In this document: positions 7,161 to 12,077 of the stretch, one piece after another
How the letters are laid out: every line of letters begins with the position of its first letter
Position numbering within the stretch: position 1 is the first letter of the stretch
Source: an uncultured Bacteroidales bacterium
Lineage (GTDB): Bacteria; Bacteroidota; Bacteroidia; Bacteroidales; UBA932
Direction of reading: 5' to 3'
NCBI GenBank assembly: GCA_947305045.1
Contig: CAMZCW010000026.1
Location: 1-18,083 of the forward strand
DNA: 18,083 nt
Position numbers and translations under genes: made by a program
The notes under the pieces: model-generated
Database searches by the model: none
The model's input: the letters and a program-made list of their open reading frames with translations, nothing else
What the model was told of the DNA's origin: nothing

Positions 7161-7554
7161 CCGGCTGCGCCAATTCCCGCTCAATAAGGGGCAGGAGCTG
7201 GTCATCGGCCGGGAGCCAGTTCACGCTGCCCAGTTCCTCTTTGGATAGCCAGCGCGCAGCTTCATGTTCCATCAGGTGGAGCGTGTCGGTAACGAGCGAA
7301 CACATGTAGCAGTGCATGACAAGGTGGAACTGCGGATAGTCCCACTCGATGGTAGTCAGGTACTTATCTACACGAATCTGAGTGTCCAGTTCCTCGCGAA
7401 TCTCCCGGTGCAGCGCCTGCACGGGCATCTCCCCCGCCTCTACCTTGCCGCCCGGAAATTCCCAATAGTCCTTCCACTGCCCATACCCCCGCTGGGTAGC
7501 GAATATCCTGTTCTCCTTCCGGATAATGGCGGCAACGACTTCGATGGTTTTCAT
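7150..7554 (-). CDS. Nudix hydrolase, MutT-like (8-oxo-dGTP diphosphatase type)
   Basis: A 134-residue Nudix protein close to MutT in length and layout. The Nudix box is at about residues 36-58 (GKVEAGE...REIREEL). The usual glycine after EEL is replaced by aspartate (EELDTQI), while the metal-binding RExxEE core is intact. The N-terminal VVAAIIRKENRIFATQRG and the substrate-loop WEFPGGK match MutT, which removes oxidised nucleotides. Other nucleotide substrates are possible. Unusually for this window it has a purine-rich Shine-Dalgarno-like AGAGGAG just upstream of ATG 7554. A TATATTTG box at 7576-7583 gives a leader of about 16 nt. It overlaps the 3' end of the winged-helix gene. Confidence 0.9.
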   Translation of the reverse strand: MKTIEVVAAIIRKENRIFATQRGYGQWKDYWEFPGGKVEAGEMPVQALHREIREELDTQIRVDKYLTTIEWDYPQFHLVMHCYMCSLVTDTLHLMEHEAARWLSKEELGSVNWLPADDQLLPLIERELAQPATS

Positions 7555-7575
7555 CTCTCCTCTTTAAACGCGAAA

Positions 7576-7583
7576 CAAATATA
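7576..7583 (-). promoter_or_regulatory. -7 box for the Nudix gene
   Basis: TATATTTG on the minus strand matches TAnnTTTG. Predicted start near 7570. It lies directly beside the left edge of the repeat island. Confidence 0.5.
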
Positions 7584-7610
7584 AGCATTTTTCCCGACAA
7601 TTGCCTCCTG

Positions 7611-7728
7611 CGGTGCAGGTCAGTGTACCCAACGGCGCAGGTCGGTGCCCCCAACGGTGCAGGTCCGATTTCGCCCTACTGACCCGCGCCAGGAATCGCC
7701 ATTCTGGGCCTTTTAGCGGTGCAGGTCC
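7611..7728 (+). repeat. 22-bp degenerate repeats, forward orientation
   Basis: The heptamer GCAGGTC occurs at 7615, 7637, 7659 and 7721. The first three are exactly 22 bp apart. Units 7623-7644 and 7645-7666 share the pattern GTGnnCCCAACGGnGCAGGTCS, and the copy ending at 7728 shares AnCGGTGCAGGTCC. A diverged opposite-orientation copy (GACCCGCGCCA, 7681-7691) lies between the third and fourth. The unit shares GTG...AAnGGnGCAGGTCS with the reverse complement of the units at 7742-7850, so both halves belong to one family. Confidence 0.75.
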
Positions 7729-7741
7729 CCACCATCAAAAC

Positions 7742-7850
7742 GGACCTGCTCCATTTACCTCACGGACCTGCACCACTCACCCACCGACCTGCTCCACCCA
7801 CTCCGCCCTCATGCACCATCCACGACACCCACCTGCGCCACCCTCATCCC
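7742..7850 (-). repeat. 22-bp degenerate tandem repeats, reverse orientation
   Basis: Five head-to-tail units start at 7742, 7764, 7785, 7807 and 7829 (22, 21, 22, 22 and 22 bp). The first three carry SGACCTGCWCCA followed by a pyrimidine-rich ACYYMAC-like end. The fourth and fifth are more diverged (CTCATGCACCA, CACCTGCGCCA) but keep the phase. GGACCTGCACC at 7764-7774 is an exact reverse complement of GGTGCAGGTCC at 7718-7728. With 7742-7752 the same forward unit forms a 10/11-bp stem over a 13-nt loop. Confidence 0.75.
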
Positions 7851-7857
7851 TGATGCC

Positions 7858-7901
7858 TTCCTGAAAATCCTCGGCGCAAAAGAACCGAGGATTTTCAGGA
7901 A
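7858..7901. repeat. Palindromic element, copy 1
   Basis: Perfect 17-bp inverted repeat: arms 7858-7874 and 7885-7901, loop 10 nt (CGCAAAAGAA). The core AAAATCCTCGG...CCGAGGATTTT is shared with the element at 7991-8033. No T-run follows on either strand, so a simple terminator is not favoured. It resembles a REP-type extragenic palindrome. Confidence 0.75.
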
Positions 7902-7990
7902 AACATTGACAGTCCGTATGTTATCGACCAGCCAGGCTGCGGAATAATCAAATCAGGCACTGGTTCCTAAGTGATTGACACACAGAAAGA

Positions 7991-8033
7991 TGCTCAAAAT
8001 CCTCGGTCCCAATGGAACCGAGGATTATTAGCA
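7991..8033. repeat. Palindromic element, copy 2
   Basis: Arms 7991-8007 and 8017-8033 pair at 15 of 17 positions over a 9-nt loop. The core AAATCCTCGGT/ACCGAGGATT matches copy 1. The outer arm (TGCT/AGCA) differs from copy 1 (TTCCTGA/TCAGGAA) yet is still mostly self-complementary, which points to conservation of the hairpin rather than of the primary sequence. Confidence 0.7.
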
Positions 8034-8119
8034 AGTCGCTGTGTTACAGGGCGTTAATGACCACCCGGGTTGGAAATCAAAAACTAAGAATAGTCCAAAA
8101 CAGGACCTACAAACACGCA

Positions 8120-8154
8120 CCCCCAGTGCCTAACGCAAGCGATGGGGGATTTTT
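8120..8154 (+). terminator. Hairpin with T5 tail, orphan terminator-like
   Basis: CCCCCA (8120-8125) pairs with TGGGGG (8143-8148), followed by A and TTTTT (8150-8154) on the + strand. The 17-nt loop may fold further (TGC/GCA). No + strand gene lies upstream within the island. It could end an unseen + transcript, protect against read-through, or be another repeat element. On the minus strand, where the adjacent flavin-reductase gene ends, there is no U-tract. Confidence 0.4.
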
Positions 8155-8195
8155 GCAGATAACGATTGTTGCAGCAAGATGGCCGTCGAATCGGC

Positions 8196-8861
8196 CTATT
8201 CCATAAACTTTTTGCCGGCGTTCCAGGCGCCGCCAACTACCTCACCTATAGCGCGGTAGCACATGCCGGCGGCATCAAACACAATGGGCTGGAGTTTGGC
8301 CAGGTCCACCTTGCCGTCGGTAAGGATGGATTCGTCTGCGCTCTGGTTCACGACCTCCCCTACAAGGATGCCGTCGGCCCAGCTGACTACCTTGCACTCG
8401 AGGGTGAGCGGGTATTCATTGACGATAGGTGCGTCCACATTGGGGCTGGGCGTAATGGAGAAGCCCACCCTGGCCACCTTGTCCGGCATCTGATTGCCGC
8501 TCACGAGGCCCAGGTAGTCGGATTCCGCCACCGTACGGATATCGGCAAAGGAAACCGTAAACGCGCCTGTAAGTTCCAGATTCTCAGTGGTTTTGTGCTT
8601 AGAAAGGGAAATCACAATTTTGTTGTGGTCGTACTGTCCGGCCCAGGCGGCCATCATGACGTCCGGGTTGTGGTCTTTGTCCCAGGTGGCAATCATGACG
8701 CAGGGCTGGGGCGTAGTTACAAGGGCGTGGTTGGGACCGAAATTCTTGCGTCCGGCCACCTCTTGAAGGGGGTTGGAATTACTCATATCAGTGGTTTTAA
8801 CGTTCTTGCATCCCGCAAGGGTAAGAAGGCCGACAAGGCCAAGAATGACATATTTTCTCAT
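8196..8861 (-). CDS. Flavin-reductase-like protein with lipoprotein signal peptide
   Basis: A 221-residue protein from ATG 8861. Residues 1-16 form a signal peptide (MRKYVILGLVGLLTLAG) ending in a lipobox LAGC, with C18 the likely lipidated residue. From about residue 35 the sequence follows the flavin reductase-like/FMN-binding split-barrel family: ALVTTPQPCVMIATWDKDHNPDVMM, then AWAGQYDHNKIVISLSKHKTTENL and the C-terminal YRAIGEVVGGAWNAGKKF. Such proteins bind FMN and are normally cytoplasmic. Here the signal would place it in the periplasmic face of the inner membrane or in the outer membrane. A second in-frame ATG at 8786 (MSNSNPLQEVAGRKNF) would give a 196-residue soluble form. No promoter box is seen between the two starts. 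ATG 8873 is a slightly longer alternative. A TAACTTTA near-match (8889-8882) is a weak promoter candidate. Confidence 0.83.
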   Translation of the reverse strand: MRKYVILGLVGLLTLAGCKNVKTTDMSNSNPLQEVAGRKNFGPNHALVTTPQPCVMIATWDKDHNPDVMMAAWAGQYDHNKIVISLSKHKTTENLELTGAFTVSFADIRTVAESDYLGLVSGNQMPDKVARVGFSITPSPNVDAPIVNEYPLTLECKVVSWADGILVGEVVNQSADESILTDGKVDLAKLQPIVFDAAGMCYRAIGEVVGGAWNAGKKFME

Positions 8862-8894
8862 AGCACTAAGCATTTACATGGTAAAGTTAATCAT

Positions 8895-8902
8895 TATTTT
8901 TG
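8895..8902 (+). promoter_or_regulatory. -7 box for the phosphatase-kinase pair
   Basis: TATTTTTG matches TAnnTTTG. Predicted start near 8909 gives a 26-nt leader before ATG 8935. It lies in the divergent gap shared with the flavin-reductase-like gene. Confidence 0.45.
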
Positions 8903-8934
8903 TAACTTAGCAGTCGCTAACAAAACAATATCAC

Positions 8935-9387
8935 ATGAGGGTTCTGTTTGTATGTCATGGAAACATTTGCCGTAGCCCCATGGCGGAGTTTATCCTCAAG
9001 GCGCTGGTAAAGGCCAAGGGCCTGGAGGGGCAATTTTTCATTGAATCGGCAGCGGTTTCCACGGAGGAGATTGGCAGTCCCATCTACCCGCCGGCAAAAA
9101 GATGCCTGAGCCAACATGGAGTTTGTTTCAGCCCGGACAAACGGGCCAGGCAAGTCACCCGGGGAGACTACAATCGCTTTGACCGGATCATTTGCATGGA
9201 CGCTTCCAACCTGAGGCGCATCCAGCGTATTATTCCAGAGGACCCGGAAGGCAAAATCCGCCTCATGATGTCCTATACCGGCGTAGGACGCGACGTAGCG
9301 GACCCTTGGTACACCGGAGATTTTGAAACCACTTTCCAGGACCTTCTGGAAGGATGCGAAACACTACTACAGTATGAAAGAACTTGA
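8935..9387 (+). CDS. Low-molecular-weight protein-tyrosine phosphatase
   Basis: A 150-residue cytoplasmic phosphatase of the LMW-PTP class. The P-loop CX5R is VCHGNICRS near the N-terminus (C7, R13), and the general acid is D123 in the DPW-Y motif (VADPWYTGD). The length is typical. Family members dephosphorylate tyrosine-phosphorylated proteins, often partners of bacterial tyrosine kinases, or small acyl/aryl phosphates; the target here is unknown. The 3' end overlaps the following kinase-like gene by 14 bp, which suggests translational coupling. Confidence 0.93.
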   Translation: MRVLFVCHGNICRSPMAEFILKALVKAKGLEGQFFIESAAVSTEEIGSPIYPPAKRCLSQHGVCFSPDKRARQVTRGDYNRFDRIICMDASNLRRIQRIIPEDPEGKIRLMMSYTGVGRDVADPWYTGDFETTFQDLLEGCETLLQYERT

Positions 9388-10219
9388 CATTACCCAATGG
9401 ACCAAGGTGGGCGAAGGCGGAAACGGCGCCACCTACATTAACCAGACAGAACCGGGCGTTCTGCTCAAAGAGAGTTACCTGGAGCTCGCCAAGGCCGACG
9501 AGCTTGTACAGGAATTCAACCTTTCCAAAGCCATCTATGAGCTGGGCATCCCCACGCCCCGGATGATAGAGCTGGTAAGCGTGAACGGCCGGGCCGCCAT
9601 CAAGTGCCAGGCCATCGAAGGGAAAAAATCCTTTGCCAGGCTGTGCCACGACGAGCCGGAAAAGTTGGACGCCTATGCTGTGCAGATGGCTAAGCTTGCC
9701 AAGGAGTTCCACGCCACCAGCGCAGAAGGAGTATCGGCCATCCCGTCCATGAAAGCCCTCATGACGGAAGCGGTATCCCAGTCGGCCATGCTCAGCGACA
9801 AAGCCAAAAAACGCGTACAAGACTTTGTGGACTCCATAGAAGACACCCCCACGCTTCTTCACGGAGACTTCACCTTCAGCAATATTATCCTTGCCGGAGA
9901 CAAAGCCTACTGGATAGACCTGGGCCGTGCCACCCATGGCTCCCCGTATTTTGACCTGGGGCATTTTTACCTCTTCTGCAACATCTTTTCCCGCAAACAA
10001 CGCGTACAGGATATTGCCCACATGACAGATGAGCAAATGGTCCAGTTCTGGAACACGTTTGCCAAGGCCTATGCCGGAGAAGAAAATGTGGAAGCTTTTA
10101 ACAAAACCTGCAAGCGTTTTGCCGCGTTGGACATTGTCCTTTTAGGCCATATCCAGCCCCTGAGTTTCTCCGAGCGATTCTTCCTGGGCATGCTGGCCAA
10201 GAAAATGATTAAAGATTAA
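9374..10219 (+). CDS. APH-fold phosphotransferase (TIGR02172-like)
   Basis: A 281-residue protein with the aminoglycoside-phosphotransferase/choline-kinase fold. It has a Gly-rich loop (KVGEGGNGATY, residues 11-21), a candidate nucleotide lysine K32 in GVLLKES, the Brenner-type catalytic motif LLHGDFTFSN (D165, N170) and the metal-binding aspartate D182 in YWIDLGRATHG. It resembles the putative phosphotransferases grouped as TIGR02172 in Fibrobacter and Bacteroidota; this is from memory of the family, not from a search. ATG 9374 (MKELDITQW) is chosen. The frame extends to 9323, but that part lies inside the phosphatase gene. The overlap with the phosphatase suggests a functional kinase-phosphatase pair. 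Antibiotic modification is not implied by the fold; the substrate is unknown. Confidence 0.82.
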   Translation: MKELDITQWTKVGEGGNGATYINQTEPGVLLKESYLELAKADELVQEFNLSKAIYELGIPTPRMIELVSVNGRAAIKCQAIEGKKSFARLCHDEPEKLDAYAVQMAKLAKEFHATSAEGVSAIPSMKALMTEAVSQSAMLSDKAKKRVQDFVDSIEDTPTLLHGDFTFSNIILAGDKAYWIDLGRATHGSPYFDLGHFYLFCNIFSRKQRVQDIAHMTDEQMVQFWNTFAKAYAGEENVEAFNKTCKRFAALDIVLLGHIQPLSFSERFFLGMLAKKMIKD

Positions 10220-10311
10220 TTCTTTACGGGAAAAAGTCCCCCATTGGACCCCAAAAAGCCTCAAAATGCACGTAAAAACGCATTTTTTGTGCGATTTTTT
10301 TGCAAAAATGC

Positions 10312-10340
10312 TTGTTTATTCACCTAAAATGAGTAAATTG
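10312..10340 (+). promoter_or_regulatory. Promoter of the Hc1-like gene
   Basis: TTG at 10312-10314 lies 19 bp ahead of TAAATTG at 10334-10340, close to the Bacteroidota -33/-7 arrangement although the -7 box lacks one T. Predicted start near 10347, leader about 45 nt and AT-rich. A GCATTTTT/AAAAATGC hairpin (10280-10311) just upstream may end the preceding kinase transcript. Confidence 0.4.
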
Positions 10341-10391
10341 CGGAAGAAAATCCTTTACAAACACCAATATTAACTTTAAAACACAACACAA

Positions 10392-10547
10392 ATGGAAAAG
10401 CTCATCGCTGAAATCAAGGCTCAGATCGCTGCTATCACCGCCGACATCGACAAGGTTGACAACAAGGCCGCCAAGGCTCGCGTTCGCAAGGCTACCCTCG
10501 CCCTCGAGAAAGCAGCTAAAGAGTATCGTAAAGTTTCCGTGAAGTAA
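10392..10547 (+). CDS. Small histone H1-like (Hc1-type) protein
   Basis: A 51-residue, Lys/Ala-rich, helix-forming protein (MEKLIAEIKAQIAAITADID, then ARVRKATLALEKAAKEYRKVSVK). Small proteins annotated as histone H1-like/Hc1 are common in Bacteroidota and share the pattern NKAA..RARKA.LEL.K..KEFRKVSV. They are thought to bind DNA and compact the nucleoid, although direct evidence in this phylum is limited. The charge is strongly basic in the second half. Codon use favours GCT, CGT and AAG more than the neighbours do, suggesting high expression. It is transcribed alone: a promoter lies upstream and a strong terminator starts 24 bp after the stop. Confidence 0.85.
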   Translation: MEKLIAEIKAQIAAITADIDKVDNKAAKARVRKATLALEKAAKEYRKVSVK

Positions 10548-10570
10548 GTTTAACGGATCTTATGATTTCC

Positions 10571-10604
10571 TGCCGTCTTCCTACCGGAAGGCGGCAATTT
10601 TTTT
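10571..10604 (+). terminator. Intrinsic terminator of the Hc1-like gene
   Basis: An 11-bp stem, TGCCGTCTTCC (10571-10581) with GGAAGGCGGCA (10586-10596), includes one T-G wobble and a 4-nt loop. ATTTTTTT follows. It reaches the stop codon of the convergent nhaC-like gene. Confidence 0.85.
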
Positions 10605-12045
10605 ACGCCACCTTCTTCCGGACAACGCGCCAGCCAATAGCACCAATGATAAAGGAAACAAAAGGCGAAAGGATATTGAACAGGCAGAACGGTGCATACA
10701 CCAGCGTGGGAACGGACAGGATGGTAGCCTGGGTCATGCCACAGCTGGACCAGGGGAACAGCGGCGATGTTACCGTGGCGGAGTCCTCTACGCTCCGGCT
10801 CAGAAGACGCGACTCATAGCCGTTTTGCTCGTACGTATCCCGGTAAATGTTGGATGTAAGGATAATAGCCAGATACTGGTCCGACACAACGCCGTTGAGC
10901 GCCGTCCCGGTTATAACCGTGGAGCCCACCATGCCGGCCCGGGTGCACGTAAGCGGCAGCAGGATGCGGGACAAGTCCCGGATCATGCCGCTTCCTTGCA
11001 TGGATGCGCCAAAACACATGGCACACACAATGAGGAACACCGTGTTAAGCATGCCCAGCATGCCACGCGTACTCACCAGCTGGTTCACCTCCGGCACGCC
11101 CGTTTCCAGCGAAACGGAATTGTACACCATTTCCACCATGCCGGCAAAAAAGACCTTCCCCGCAGACCCGGCAGTAACCTTAGTGCCAATCTCCCGGACA
11201 ATCTCCGGTTGGAACACAAGCGCCGCCACAGCCGCTACCAGGGCCGATACCGCCAGCACCATGAGCGCCGGCTTCCGTCGCCAAATGAGAAACACCGTAA
11301 CGGCCGGCACCACCATGAGCCAGGCGGAGATATGGAAGCGCATGGCCAGGGTGGAAGTATAAACCGCTATTTGCTCCGTTGTTCCACTGCCATGTACCAG
11401 TCCCAGAATAGTAAACACAATCAGGGTAATAAGGAACGACGGAACGGTGGTCAGATACATATAATGAATGTGGTCGAACAGTTTCACCCGGTTAAGGGAC
11501 GATGCCAGCACGGTGGTATCCGACAACGGTGAAATCTTGTCGCCAAAATAGGCCCCGGAGATGATGGCCCCCGCTATCATGGCGTCCGAAAAGCCCTCCG
11601 CCCGACCAATTCCCAGCAGCGCCACGCCCACCGTAGCAATGGTGGTCCAGGAGGAACCCGTCATCAGCGAAACAACGGCGCAAAGGATGCACGTAGTGAG
11701 CAAAAACACCTTGGGGCTTATGATGTGCAAACCATAGTAAATGAACGCCGGCACCACCCCGCTCATGGTCCAGGTTCCGGAAATGGCACCAATCAAAAAC
11801 AAAATAAGGATGGCCGATGCTACATCTCCTACATTTTTGGCAATGGCCTCTTCAAACTGCCCCCAAGGCGTTTTATATAGCCACATGGACAGGCCGATAC
11901 AAACCCCGGAAGCCACCAGCAGGGCCACCTGCGAGGCGCCCAGAATGGAATCCGAGCCAAAGATGGAGATATTGAAAACCAGCAGTACGATAAGCACCGC
12001 CAGGGGAATCAAGGAAATCCAGGTCCGTTTTGCGTTCGTCATCAT
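10603..12045 (-). CDS. nhaC: Na+/H+ antiporter, NhaC family
   Basis: A 480-residue inner-membrane protein with about 11-12 hydrophobic helices. Family signatures include GSSWTTIATVGVALLGIG and GAYFGDKISPLSDTTVLASS in the N-terminal half, and GTALNGVVSDQYLAIILT in the C-terminal half. NhaC proteins exchange Na+ for H+, and some relatives carry malate/lactate, so the substrate is a family inference. The start is one of two adjacent ATGs (12045 or 12042); no other Met lies nearby. A TAACTTTG box only 5 bp upstream implies a very short or absent leader. The gene begins 29 bp after the TonB-receptor stop on the same strand, so it may also be reached by read-through. Confidence 0.9.
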   Translation of the reverse strand: MMTNAKRTWISLIPLAVLIVLLVFNISIFGSDSILGASQVALLVASGVCIGLSMWLYKTPWGQFEEAIAKNVGDVASAILILFLIGAISGTWTMSGVVPAFIYYGLHIISPKVFLLTTCILCAVVSLMTGSSWTTIATVGVALLGIGRAEGFSDAMIAGAIISGAYFGDKISPLSDTTVLASSLNRVKLFDHIHYMYLTTVPSFLITLIVFTILGLVHGSGTTEQIAVYTSTLAMRFHISAWLMVVPAVTVFLIWRRKPALMVLAVSALVAAVAALVFQPEIVREIGTKVTAGSAGKVFFAGMVEMVYNSVSLETGVPEVNQLVSTRGMLGMLNTVFLIVCAMCFGASMQGSGMIRDLSRILLPLTCTRAGMVGSTVITGTALNGVVSDQYLAIILTSNIYRDTYEQNGYESRLLSRSVEDSATVTSPLFPWSSCGMTQATILSVPTLVYAPFCLFNILSPFVSFIIGAIGWRVVRKKVA

Positions 12046-12049
12046 ACGG

Positions 12050-12077
12050 CAAAGTTAGCATTATTCCCGGAATGCTA
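12050..12077 (-). promoter_or_regulatory. nhaC promoter with overlapping palindrome
   Basis: On the minus strand TAACTTTG (12057-12050) matches TAnnTTTG and ends 4 bp before ATG 12045. Just upstream, TAGCATT and AATGCTA (12077-12071 and 12062-12056) form a 7-bp inverted repeat with an 8-nt spacer. It occupies the space between the -7 box and the expected -33 position, as an operator would. It also overlaps the stop codon of the TonB-receptor gene. Confidence 0.45.

Larger units (their letters stand above)
7555..8195. other. Gene-free repeat island
   Basis: No credible coding region is found in these 641 bases. The only ORF of any length (7601-7864, +) is Pro/His/Ser-rich and is made of the 22-bp repeats, whose length is not a multiple of three. 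From left to right the region holds the Nudix promoter, a bidirectional array of degenerate 22-bp repeats (7611-7850), two related perfect or near-perfect palindromes (7858-7901 and 7991-8033), and a hairpin followed by TTTTT (8120-8154). The neighbouring genes are both on the minus strand. Confidence 0.8.

Noticed and set aside
7611..7850. CRISPR array
   Set aside because: Units are contiguous, degenerate, 22 bp long, present in both orientations and have no unique spacers; no cas gene nearby.
7601..7864. An 87-codon + frame in the repeat island
   Set aside because: Low-complexity Pro/His/Ser sequence created by 22-bp repeats whose length is not divisible by three; no promoter box or homology.
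7860..8195. tRNA or other standard RNA gene in the island
   Set aside because: No cloverleaf, T-loop GTTCRANNC or acceptor pairing was found; the hairpins stand alone.
9374..10219. Aminoglycoside resistance gene
   Set aside because: Only the APH fold and catalytic motif are shared; length, context and sequence point to a TIGR02172-like phosphotransferase of unknown substrate.
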